Shown in pieces: positions 10,099 to 19,772 of a DNA stretch of 64,000 nt. Each line of letters begins with the position of its first letter. Position 1 is the first letter of the stretch. The notes under the pieces are model-generated. The model did not search any database. It worked only from the letters and a program-made list of their open reading frames with translations, and was not told the origin of the DNA. The stretch comes from Hexactinellida sp. DTS-2022 (Eukaryota; Porifera; Hexactinellida), in assembly GCA_028753945.1 (NCBI GenBank), contig JAPNXP010000014.1, forward strand, positions 1,550,001 to 1,614,000, written 5' to 3'. A program made the translations under genes and the position numbers.

Positions 10099-12417
10099 CA
10101 GGGTTGGGTTTTGTCCTGTCCAAAACTGGTTTTGGACGGACAGTGGGAAAAATCCGGTTTTACCGGTAAAAACTGGTAAATACTGGTCAATACTAGCTAT
10201 ATCCTTGAATAATAAGAAAACATATAAAACTAAGATATATTATTTCGATTTGGTTATATACTATTGACACTAGTTTACAATGGAACAGTAAAGTAATCAT
10301 AAAATGTGTGGTTTCACCGGGCTTCAACCAATTAAATACTAATTAGTACTAAAGTATTCGTACATATGTACTTTATAAGGGGGGGATAATTACCAAAGCA
10401 TTTGTGATATTATATAATTTGAATACTATCGTGCAGATTTGTATAACTCACTTACTTAAATTAACCAATTTGAAATGGCACAAGGAGGAAGGCCCATTGA
10501 TTCAGTATGGAAATTTTACATCAAAGTTGAAGATGGTGGAAAAATAAGAGCTAAGTGTATAAAATGTAGTGCTATGATCAGTGCAAAGGCTGGAAGGCTT
10601 AGAACTCATCTTGAAAAATGTTCTCAAAGCGAACAACAACATAATTTTCCTAGAGATCTTCCTGAAATTATAATACCGATTAACAGTAGTGATTCAAATA
10701 AGCCACCTGAAAAACGTTTATGTCATAATGTCATCCAGCCGAAGTTGAATGACTTCACAATAAAGACCAACTCTCACCAGAAAGAAATTCTCGACGATCA
10801 AATTGCTCGCTTATTCTATGCGTGTAATCTTCCTTTTAGCCTCGCTGAGAATGACGTATTCAAAAAGACAATTTCTATGCTCAGACCTGGTTATACACCG
10901 CCTACAAGGAAAAGTCTAGCTGGAGGTCTTCTTGACAAGATATTTAATGAAGTAACCACCATGACTGCTTCAGCTCTGGAAGGCACGGATGTACTCTAGT
11001 ACAGGATGGGTGGAGTGACATACACAACTCCCCTGTAATTGCCCATTGTGTACATACAGGAGAAAGATCTTATTTTCTGAATTCTGTTGACACTGGATCA
11101 AACAAGAAAACTGCTACCTATTGTACTTCTTTAGCTATCGATAAATTTGGGTGTAAAGTTGTTGCTGTCGTTACTGACAATGAACCCAAAATGCAGTCAA
11201 TGCGCTCCAAGTTGAAATTACTTGATAGCTCACTTTCAGTATACGGCTGTGCTTCTCATTTATTGAACCTGTTGGGGAAGGATATCACCCCTTCGCAAAT
11301 TATTTCTCGTATTACAGAGATAAATAAATATTTTCGCAATCATCACAATCCTGGATCCCTCCTATCTGCACAAAAAGGATCTCTTAAGCCTCAATTACCA
11401 GTTGTGACACGGTGGAATAGTCAATTGGAGTGTATCAAGACATACCTAACAAATAGGCCTTTCCTTTTGAACATTCTGGCACAACATGAAGATGTTATCG
11501 ACTTGTCAATTGTAAACCTAATAAACAACGTTGGCCTTTATCGTGAGGCTAAAAATCTTTATGACCAACTTAAACCGATTTCAATATCTTTGGACAGGTT
11601 ACAAGGAGAAAAGTCTAATATTGCAGACTCTTGCGAAGAATGGATGAAATTACTCCAGTTAGACGAGCTGAAATGTCATCAAAGCAAAATTCAGCAACGA
11701 TTCAAACAAGCAATTACACCTACTCACTTACTAGCCAACATGGTCAATCCAAAGTACATGGGACAGAGGCTTTCATGTGAACAACAGGAAGAAGCGAGGG
11801 GTTTGCTTATTCTACTAAATGCTTCTCTTTTGCCGCAACTTTATCAATTTCAGGCAAAGGCAGCACCATTTCCCGCATCTATATTTGAATGTACAGATGC
11901 ATTAGATCCGGTAACGTGGTGGAAGACCATTAAAACATCGAAAAACTTAGTAGCTCATGAGCTTTGCGATATAGCTATCAATTTATTAATCTTACCGTCA
12001 AGTTCAGCAAGTATTGAAAGGATTTTCTCGAATTTTGGTTTAATTCAAACCCAACTAAGGAACAGATTGGGAATCGACAAAACCAGCAAATTAGTAGCTT
12101 GTTACAGAGAATTGAGAGGACGTCAAGAATTAGATTGGTAACAAGAATAAAGGTTAATTAAACATCAATTTACTGTCATATTTTTCATCTACATATATCA
12201 TTTCAACTAGTATTTATTCAGCATATTTATTATATACATATATACAAGTTACAACTTATTAAATATACAAGTAATATGCACGACTCAGCACGAATATAAC
12301 AATTAGGTATTGACCAGTTTTGACCAGTTTTGTCCAGTCAGGAGGTTTTGGACAGGACGGTTTTTACCGGTTTTACCACTATGGTTTTTACCACATGGAC
12401 AAAACCTGCCAACCCTG
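10099..12417 (+). mobile_element. hAT DNA transposon, nearly complete
   Basis: The ends are CAGGGTTGGGTTTTGTCC at the left and, inverted, CAGGGTTGGCAGGTTTTGTC at the right; both continue into subterminal GGTTTTACCGGT-like motifs. The flanking 8-mers ATTTTTCC (10091-10098) and ATTTTTCG (12418-12425) match at seven of eight positions, the hAT duplication size. A single transposase gene fills the interior. With matching ends, duplication and an almost open ORF, this is among the younger autonomous-type insertions in the window. Confidence 0.93.
10475..12141 (+). CDS. hAT transposase with BED zinc finger (one frameshift)
   Basis: Residues 1-50 form a BED finger (VWKFYIKVEDGGKIRAKCIK region, with C28, C31, H45, C49). 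The first frame ends at 10999; the protein continues one frame over from about 10990 with VQDGWSDIHN, then AVVTDNEPKMQ (catalytic Asp region of hAT enzymes), VVTRWNSQLECI, and a C-terminal hAT dimerisation segment LLILPSSSASIERIFS followed by LRNRLGIDK. One missing base near 10990 accounts for the break; the rest is open to the stop at 12139-12141. The enzyme would bind the CAGGG ends and cut and paste the element. It may be a recent pseudogene or a sequencing error. Some smaller MITEs here share CAGGGTTGG ends and might have been mobilised by a related enzyme. Confidence 0.9.
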
Positions 12418-12425
12418 ATTTTTCG

Positions 12426-13262
12426 CATATGTACGCAAATTGATCGTCCCGAAATTACGTATGTCGTAAATAGTCAAATTTAACAATGTGAAATTTAATG
12501 ATTACGTCATCCTGCGATAATGAGTAAGCATGGTGACAATCTGGTGTAAGTTGACCGTGTAACCAACGTGTCCGCATCACTAATGTACATGTTCTATGAA
12601 ATTTTCAGATTTTTATTTCTTAGTGGGCGCGAAATATGTGCGATTAAGTTACTTTTCATGCCTCTCAAAATTTGACAATGACTTCATAACTTTATGAGGT
12701 ATGAAAATTTTCTGATGGAAACCTCAACTTGTTAGCGGGGGCCAAAAGTTACCCCTATATACGTGCATACACACATACAGGTTTGTGTTTTAATAGTATA
12801 GATTGATAGATAGATTATAATATGTCTATTTACACAATCTAGCAAGGTTATCTCCCACCTGCAAAGTTTGCCAAACAAGAATAATCTAATTCCTGAATTT
12901 GTTGGGGTTACAGTGTCCACTCATTGTAGTTCTAAATCTACCTCTGCCAAATTTGCTTATTTAACTATTTATCAGAAATTTTTTTAATGAAGTTACATTC
13001 TCGACAAATATAGTGGTTAGTGTTGGCAATTGGCAATTGCCATCAGGAAATTCATCAGAGTACTATGGTATCTAAGCCACTAATGACTAATGAGACAATT
13101 AATTTATACATATAATCCAGGGTTGTATTTAGCCACCGGAGTTAAATGTCGGTGGATCCTTTTGCTGCTAACAAATTTTATCTGTCAAGATACCTTAACA
13201 TACTTGATAACAAACCAATTTGTTTCCATTTAAGCAACAAATTCAATAAAATAAAGGATTAA
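12426..13262. other. Non-coding interval
   Basis: AT-rich sequence with no credible gene or complete element between the hAT transposon and the Ginger-like element. A short CCAGGGTTGTATTTAGCC stretch near 13119 hints at an old hAT-type end, without a visible partner. Confidence 0.5.
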
Positions 13263-13281
13263 TGTTGCAGTGTATTAGAAA

Positions 13282-13847
13282 CAGGGTTGGGTTCAAGTAC
13301 ATTTGAAAGTACTTAAGTACAAGTACTACTACTTTTCAGATATTCAAGTACAATACAAGTACAAGTACAGGTAAACTTAAAGTACTTAAGTACAAGTACA
13401 AGTACAATGAAAAAATTAGGAAAATACTTAAGTACAAGTACAAGTACTTTCCAAGCTCTTATGATAAATCTCTCGTACTAATAGTAGAAATTGCTAAATA
13501 CATAGTTTATATAGTATCATCCAAATCTATTTAATTGATTTAGCAGTTGTCCTTGACACGAACACAATTCCTAATATACTAAGTATTAAGTAACACTACT
13601 TTATTTGAGATGGGATTTGAGGAACATCAATGATGTGTGTTGGAAATATATTGAATGATAAAAAAAGTCACGAGTAACAAGTACTCAAGTACAAGTGCAA
13701 GTACTTTAGAAAAATGAGGAAAGTAATTAAGTACAAGTACAAGTACAACGGAAAAATGGTGAAAGTACTTCAGTACAAGTACAAGTACTCAGAAAATGTA
13801 CTTAATTACAGAAGTACTTAAGTAAACTGTACTTGAACCCAACCCTG
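13282..13847. mobile_element. hAT MITE built of AAGTAC repeats
   Basis: 566 bp with termini CAGGGTTGGGTTCAAGTACA and its inverted partner, flanked by perfect 8-bp duplications ATTAGAAA (13274-13281, 13848-13855). The body is largely AAGTACTTAAGTAC-type repeats. It splits the left terminal repeat of the Ginger-like transposon, so it is younger than that element. Confidence 0.95.
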
Positions 13848-13855
13848 ATTAGAAA

Positions 13856-14000
13856 CTTCTGTGTGTTCACGAACACACATGTGTATTCGCGAACACACAT
13901 GTGTATTCGCGAACACACAATATTTGCTGTGTGTTCACGAACACACAGTTTCAAACTTTGTGTGTTCACGAATACACAATATTATTGTGTGTATTGGAGT
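13856..14000. repeat. Subterminal palindromic repeats of the Ginger-like element, left
   Basis: Several copies of GTGTTCGCGAACACAC-like palindromes follow one another; the inverted counterpart is at 17785-17875. They are probably integrase binding or cruciform-forming sites of the transposon ends; that role is inferred from position only. Confidence 0.7.
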
Positions 14001-14180
14001 TTTTCTTGATTATGGGAGCACAAAAAAACCCCTTTGATCAGCAATAACATTACCTCAGGGAACTAATTTTATCAGCTGTAAACAGATTATAATAGGCAAA
14101 AACAGAGTACACCTATAATATTGCAAAAATTATATAAGGAATAAAGTATACAAACTAACAATCAGTCAAGTAAACTTCTA

Positions 14181-16273
14181 ATGGCGAAACAGGAGTTTCT
14201 TGACACAATCCGGTCTTTTCCAATGACGAACAGATCAGAGCTGTTTTCATCTGGTGACATTATGGAGAAGATCAACATTATGTCAGGTCCTAAACCGACA
14301 GAACATTCCTCTCTATTGCGTTGGCAAAGACTCCAAGCAAGGTTTAAGATCTTAACTTATCAGAGTGTAAGAGTACTGTATCTTAGGAATAAGGAGAGCG
14401 ATATGCCAGATAAGCGAGTACTCTCGGTTGAGGAATTGTTTTATGTCATTCAGAGGATTCACTTACAGTTGAATCATGTAAGAAGGATTGGCTTCTATAA
14501 GCGTATATCTCAGGAGTACCACGGTATCACTGAAAAAGCCTGCAAAATCTATTTGCAAGGGTGTGAAGAGTGTCACCTCAGGAAGGCTAGAAAGAGCATT
14601 AAGTCTTTAGTCGTGAAACCTATCTCTTCCACAAGATTCCTTTCCCGATATCAAGTGGATCTTATTGACTTCAGGGATATGTCACAAGAGCACAACATGT
14701 CAGAGTCTGGAGTTCCATACCGGTGGCTTCTGGTTTATCAAGACCACTTCACTAAATTTATACGTCTTCGTCCCCTGAAACATAAGTCTGCGGAGGAGGT
14801 ATCTGAGGTCTTAGAAGATTTCTTTTGTGAACTCGGCCCTCCTCATAACCTTCAAAGCGACAATGGAGGTGAGTTCAAAAACAAATCCTATTCTCTCTCC
14901 TGAACAAAAACTGGCCGGATACCAAGATTGTCCATGGAAAGCCTCGGCACCCTGAAAGTCAAGGTTCGGTAGAGCGCGCTAATCGTGACCTGAAAAATGC
15001 TCTGGCTTCGAAGATGAGAGACAATTCGAATGACTTAGGATGGGTGAAGTATGTCAGACGTCTTCAAATAGAAAAGAACACCACCTTTCATTCGACGATA
15101 GGGATGACTCCGTATGAAGCCCTCTACAATCGAAAGCCATCTTTTGGTCTCTCAGATTTGGGAATTCCCATTGAGTTAGCATCTGAAATTCACGAGGAGG
15201 AAGATCTGGAACGAATTATAGATGAAATCAACCATCCACCTAACTCTGAGTGTTCTTCCATCGATCACTTGAATATCAACACGCGTTTTGACATTCTTGA
15301 TAATGAATTCACTCAACCCAATGTGTACAACGTAATCGATGAGGTTGAATTGCCATTTGAGAGTGCACGCGTACAAAAGGAGAACTTCATACAAGATTCC
15401 TATTTAGATGAAATCTCGCAGCCACTGCCGGAAGGAACTCGTATCTTCTCTCCTTCCACTTCCGCTTCTTCATCAAGCAATAATCTTGACTGTGTTGTCT
15501 GCAATCTTCAGACAAGTGGTGTACATAAATGTCCTGAATGTTGTTGCCCAATTCACTTGATATGTGGTCGTATAGACGTGTCGCATGACCACGTTGGTTA
15601 TAGGTTCGAGGTGTTGAAACTTCTTGGCAAAGGAAGCTTTGGACAGGTGATGAAGGTGTACGACCACAAGACTCAGACTCATATGGCGCTTAAAATGGTT
15701 CGAAATGAGAAGCGTTTCCACAGACAGGCTCAAGAGGAGATCCGGATCCTTGACCACGGATCCAGTGTGTGGTGTCCCAAGTGCGACATTGAGGCAAATA
15801 GGGATCAACGTGAATCGATGAGGAGGGGCATCAAGAGAAAGCAGGAGCAACTCCACCAACGCATGGTGAATTCTGCTGCTAAAAGATTTGAGCCTGCACA
15901 TGTTGGAGATAATGTCATCGTTCCCATCGAAAGGCCAGATCAGATGAATTCCTTAGGGCAACAGAATATGTTAGGAGTGGTATCTAGCATTTCTGATGAT
16001 CATTACACAATAGGAACTAAATCCGGAACCCTTAAGAGCAGCTACACGAGAAACCAATTTGATTTGTGTTCTTCTAACAGGTTTCTTCAAACATCGGATA
16101 TTCCAGAATCCACTGTTACACAAACATGTGCAATGAGGAGTGCCTCTTTAGGAATACAAGAAGGTTCTTTCTGTAGGTGTACCAACTGCAAAACCAACCG
16201 ATGTCCGTGTAGAAAATCGTTCCGCACTTGTAACACCAAGTGCCATCTTGGAAAGAAGTGTTTTAATAAGTAG
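14181..16273 (+). CDS. Ginger-like transposon integrase (KRBA2/SCAND3-type) with a kinase fragment
   Basis: The start is ATG at 14181. An HHCC zinc domain (HLQLNH...CEECHLRK) precedes the integrase core: YQVDLIDF (Asp 1), LQSDNGGEF (Asp 2), and [15 protein letters not shown] (Glu). A one-base shift near 14880 breaks the frame just after the second Asp, and reading continues one frame over to 16273. Behind the core come a C-x2-C...[13 protein letters not shown] zinc-binding segment, a DYRK kinase fragment (15584-15760), WCPKC resuming the zinc segment, then [16 protein letters not shown] and a Cys-rich tail ([15 protein letters not shown]). The layout after the core is typical of the integrases related to vertebrate KRBA2 and SCAND3. 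No RT or gag is linked to it. With one frameshift it is probably a recently dead copy. Confidence 0.88.
15584..15760 (+). other. Captured DYRK-family kinase N-lobe fragment, in frame
   Basis: About 55 codons inside the integrase zinc segment encode [20 protein letters not shown], then [14 protein letters not shown] and EEIRIL: the start of a DYRK kinase domain with the glycine-rich loop GKGSFGQV, the ATP-binding Lys in ALKMV and the alpha-C Glu region. The downstream catalytic loop and DFG are absent, so it cannot be an active kinase. An 8-bp direct repeat TGACCACG lies at 15586-15593 and 15751-15758; its spacing is 165 bp, exactly 55 codons, so the host frame is kept. The match to DYRK2/3/4-type sequence comes from recognition, not from a search. 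Confidence 0.88.
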
Positions 16274-17321
16274 TCTCAGATATAACCTCTAATTAGTATT
16301 CGTTTACAGATTAGTTTCGTTGCCTAACTAAATTAAACTTTGGTTCCAATCTTTACTTGGGGATTTATTTACAAACATTTTATCAAATTATTTGCTCAAT
16401 TCTAAGTCTAAATTTTAGAATTAGTTCAAGATGTTTTCGTTAAAAATTCTTAATTTCAAAATACTCGGGGATTCTTAGGAGATTTCTTTGATCTAATTAA
16501 TTTCTATTTTAATCTCAAACTATTAATAATTGAATTTGTCAAGCAAAATATTAATTAAAAGCCATTTTGTTTTATACGGAAATAATTTTAATACTCCCTT
16601 CTCTTACCGCTAACCTAGTTAGGATCTGTGGTACATAAATAGAACGGTCATATACATATAGGCTAGCTCCAACTAAAGATTACGGGAATGATTCTCGTAA
16701 AATAATAGGCCTGTCTATGGGACCTTTGAACGTTGAGTAATGCTATCAAGGGGGATAAGGACTACTCATGTGGCAGACCATCCATATTGTTACAAAACGG
16801 CAAAATCGTGACACAAGGAAGGGTGTGTATAAATTTCGGTCATTTGAACGGCCCTAAAGCAGTCACCAGTACATAACGACAATTTTAGGCCAGTCATAAC
16901 TAAGAGGTTCCATAGTATTTAAATAAAATATTGTATTTAAACATATTCAGTACAAAATATAAGAACACGCGTAGCGCGGACGAGCAGCTTGTTTTATAAA
17001 ATGACAACCCCCCTTTAAATAATTCCTGCATCCGCCCCTGCGGCTATACTAGAGTACGGATATAAATAGATTAGTAGGGCCACTGCTCAAGAAAGACATA
17101 TAATTTAAAAAGGAACATGCAAGAAATACCGCGTCCCGAGTGTAAGTTGTAAGGACGAGCGAAGCGGACGAGCAGGTTGTTATAATTTAAGTAGCTATCG
17201 TCAATTCTAATAAAAGTGGTCCTAATATATATTCCCTTACCATACCTAAGTCCGAGTCACGACTCACAAGAGCCCTGTCAATCCCCATTCCTAATACACG
17301 AGTACAAAGGCGCCCACAGAC
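16274..17321. other. Non-coding 3' part of the Ginger-like element
   Basis: No gene is visible between the integrase stop and the second MITE. The piece at about 17055-17185 is a diverged relative of 9705-9850 (shared ATATAAATAGA, AAAAGGAACATGC and GACGAGC-AG-TTGT), so another old insertion probably lies here. The rest shows no repeat structure that I can identify. Confidence 0.45.
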
Positions 17322-17666
17322 CATACCTGCCAACCTATTTGAGACATATCCCTGTACGAGGCTCCTATTTCCCCCTGTACATTGGCCAAAATCCCTGTCA
17401 CCCAAAAAATCTTTCTTGTAAAGGTGAAAATATTAGTTTATATAGACTGTACAGGGAATCCCTGTATGCTCGAATAGGAACAGATTATTTACACAAAACA
17501 AAATGCTATATTTAGATGGTGTAGACATGTTTAGGTATTAATAGACTCACAATCAATAATTTTTCCATAGCTAAAAATCCCTGTATAAATTTAAAAATCC
17601 CTGTACGGTCCAGCCAAAATGGGTCCCTGTACTGTACAGGGAATCCCTGTACGGTTGGCAGGTATG
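17322..17666. mobile_element. hAT-like MITE with CCCTGTAC motifs
   Basis: 345 bp with ends CATACCTGCCAACC and its inverted partner GGTTGGCAGGTATG. It is flanked by ACAGAC on both sides (17316-17321, 17667-17672), a 6-bp direct repeat that is shorter than the usual 8 for hAT. The body carries many ATCCCTGTAC motifs in both orientations, dense near the right end. Confidence 0.85.
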
Positions 17667-17784
17667 ACAGACCCCAAAAAAAGTTACGGACATTGTTGTA
17701 AGGAAATATTTACAAAAATTATGATGCCATATGATTGCATAACTAATGAATATAAATTAACCATAATCAAGCAAAACTCCAATA

Positions 17785-17875
17785 CACACAATAATATTGT
17801 GTATTCGTGAACACACAGCAAATATTGTGTGTTCGCGAATACACATGTGTGTTCGTGAACACACAGAAGTTTCTA
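17785..17875. repeat. Subterminal palindromic repeats of the Ginger-like element, right
   Basis: Inverted counterpart of 13856-14000, with GTGTTCGTGAACACAC-like palindromes next to the right terminus at 17888. Confidence 0.7.
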
Positions 17876-18033
17876 ATACACTGCAACATTAATACCATAC
17901 AATGATACATACTTTGATGTCAAGTTAACTCTAATATTAGTGTTCCAAAGAGATTTTCAATTACTGGCAAGTTTTCACACCCGTTATTAACTTTAACACC
18001 TAGTTTGTATATGTATACAGAGTTCTCGTTTCA

Positions 18034-18927
18034 ATGAAATCTGCTTTATCATTACAAAAATGTTCGTTACATACAAAATTTCTTCGGAATTTCACGATTT
18101 CCTCGAACAGTTCTCATAAATTATTCGATAATCGCGTCAAACGAATACAACGGGCCCGAGCATTCAATTTACCGAATCGTAAGACCTATGACTACATCCG
18201 CGAATCTACTGCCGCGAATTTAGCAGACAGACTGTTCGATATAAATAAAGAATTCGATTTCGGTTTGGAAATTGGTTGTGCTAGGGGAGACCTTCTCACC
18301 TCGTTGATTGACTCGGATAAAATACGAGTCCTATCACAAATGGATAACTGTATAGGAGCGCTAGTTAACCCAAATGCACAGTACCCTCTGTTAATGGACT
18401 ATAGTCCGGCAATTCTGAAGAAAGGATCGTTTGATATCGCAATTGCTAACCTCAGTCTCCATTGGATTAATGATTTGGAAGATTTCTTTTGTGGAATATG
18501 TAATTTGCTAAAAGCAGATTCTCCTTTTATCCTTTCAATGTTTGGTGAATTTACGCTTTGCGAACTCGCGGCTTCCCTTAGGGACGCTGAAATGCGAATT
18601 TTAGGCGGGTTTTCTCCTCGTGTATCCCCCTTTATAAAACTATCAGATTTAGCTAGCCTATTCAACGTAGCGGGTTTTCAGCTTATAACTGTGGACCAAG
18701 ACTACATGACGGTTAGTTACCCGGGAATGCTAGAGCTAATGCAAGACCTGGGTAGGATGGGAGAATCCAACTGCACTTCTGGGAGGAAATCCCATATCCG
18801 TAGAGACGTTATTCGGCTAGCAGAGGAGGAGTACAGGAGAAGATACGGTGAGAGGGAGGGATCTGTGTCTGCTACTTTTGAGATTATTTATGGGATAGGA
18901 TGGACTCGTAGTAATGTGTCTGATTAA
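18034..18927 (+). CDS. NDUFAF5: NDUFAF5, complex I assembly arginine hydroxylase / methyltransferase-like
   Basis: An intact, intronless 297-residue ORF. The N-terminus is basic and Ser-rich without acidic residues (residues 1-30), as in mitochondrial presequences. Then come LFDNRVKRIQR, FDYxxE-like TYDYIRE, the SAM-binding motif I LEIGCARGD (78-86; the family usually has GCGRG), the signature LSLHWINDL (140-148), GGFSPRVSPF (191-200), VSYPGMLELMQDLGRMGESN (227-246) and a closing IIYGIGW. NDUFAF5 acts in the mitochondrial matrix on the NDUFS7 subunit early in complex I assembly. The length is a little below the human protein (345). It lies 145 bp after the Ginger-like transposon and is free of stops, so it is probably a functional host gene, perhaps a retrocopy since no intron is seen. 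Confidence 0.95.
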   Translation: MKSALSLQKCSLHTKFLRNFTISSNSSHKLFDNRVKRIQRARAFNLPNRKTYDYIRESTAANLADRLFDINKEFDFGLEIGCARGDLLTSLIDSDKIRVLSQMDNCIGALVNPNAQYPLLMDYSPAILKKGSFDIAIANLSLHWINDLEDFFCGICNLLKADSPFILSMFGEFTLCELAASLRDAEMRILGGFSPRVSPFIKLSDLASLFNVAGFQLITVDQDYMTVSYPGMLELMQDLGRMGESNCTSGRKSHIRRDVIRLAEEEYRRRYGEREGSVSATFEIIYGIGWTRSNVSD

Positions 18928-18964
18928 TTCAGTTTATTAAAATGTTAATTGTGTTTATTGGTTA

Positions 18965-18970
18965 AATAAA
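18965..18970 (+). terminator. Probable polyadenylation signal of NDUFAF5
   Basis: AATAAA lies 38 bp after the NDUFAF5 stop codon. AATAAA is common in such AT-rich DNA, so the support is mainly position. Confidence 0.5.
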
Positions 18971-18980
18971 CTGGTAGATA

Positions 18981-19128
18981 GGATTACATAAACCATTGTT
19001 ATTCCAAATCAAATGCATTTTGCAAAACCAAACACAATTAGTGGTATTTTGAATAAAAAAGTTGGAAACGTCCTTATAATTATTAATCACTAATTGCATT
19101 TGATATGCTGACCAATAATGGTTAATCC
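18981..19128. repeat. Small imperfect palindrome, possible old MITE
   Basis: GGATTACATAAACCATTG with ATCAAATGCA at the left pairs with TGCATTTGAT and AATGGTTAATCC at the right; an inner AATTAGTG/CACTAATT pair is also present. No target duplication was found. It lies in the 3' flank of NDUFAF5. Confidence 0.4.
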
Positions 19129-19226
19129 AATTAGTACTTTATCTAATAAAAATCTCAAAGGTCTCCAACGTTACATTGAATTGAAAAAATAATGAACTAT
19201 GAACTATGAACTATAACTATATATAG

Positions 19227-19571
19227 CAGAGAAGGAACCGGTCGGGTCGGGTACGGGTCGAAACCTTGACCGGCCGGTCGAGATCTCTATATGATCTATT
19301 CGATATCATAATATCATCATTTGTTTTGATTGAATCTGGCTCCAATAGCCCTTGAGAGCTTAGTAGTCTTAAAGGAGGCTTTCTTAAATGGTCTATGGCC
19401 ATAATATTTATTCCTAAATTATATGACATGACACTACAGTAGATTCTTAATCTATTATTTATAAATTATTGCTAGCTATGATTGACCGGTCGACCGGCCG
19501 GTCGGGTCGGGTCAAATTTACAACTGCACCGGTCGGGTCGGGTCATGAAAATCCCGACCGGTTCATCTCTG
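19227..19571. mobile_element. hAT MITE with GGTCGGGTCGGG repeats
   Basis: 345 bp with ends CAGAGAAGGAACCGGTCGGG and inverted CAGAGATGAACCGGTCGGG. The flanking 8-mers are ATATATAG (19219-19226) and CTATATAG (19572-19579), seven of eight matching. Both subterminal regions are dense in ACCGGCCGGTCG and GGTCGGGTCGGGT motifs, making a local GC-rich island in otherwise AT-rich DNA between two host genes. Confidence 0.9.
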
Positions 19572-19772
19572 CTATATAGTAGTTACTAATGGATGTATTT
19601 ATTATAGCAATATCCTCGCTAATTTGAGGACTTCATAATTTACACGATTGTAACATTTAGCTATTAATCATATTTATTCGGAACTTAGTTAACCAGACAT
19701 ATTCCAATACAAATATCGACTAGTGATTTAGTCACTAGTGATTTAGTTTTAATCAATTATTAAGATCAAATA

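Larger units (their letters stand above)
13263..17888 (+). mobile_element. Ginger-like integrase DNA transposon
   Basis: The ends read TGTTGCAGTGTATTAGAAAC inward on both sides, with TTAA outside each (13259-13262 and 17889-17892); TTAA is either a 4-bp target duplication or part of the repeat. Behind each end lie stretches rich in GTGTGTTCACGAACACAC-like palindromes (13856-14000 and 17785-17875), also inverted. The interior encodes a gypsy-type integrase with a Cys-rich tail and no reverse transcriptase, which is the definition of Ginger transposons. Two hAT MITEs (13282-13847, 17322-17666) were inserted later; the first lies inside the left terminal repeat. The native length would be roughly 3.7 kb. 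Confidence 0.85.

Noticed and set aside
15584-15760. An active protein kinase gene
   Set aside because: Only the N-lobe start is present; the catalytic loop, DFG and C-lobe are absent, and it is embedded in an integrase frame.
13263-17888. piggyBac or Kolobok assignment because of TTAA flanks
   Set aside because: The encoded enzyme is a gypsy-type DDE integrase with an HHCC domain, not a piggyBac or Kolobok transposase.
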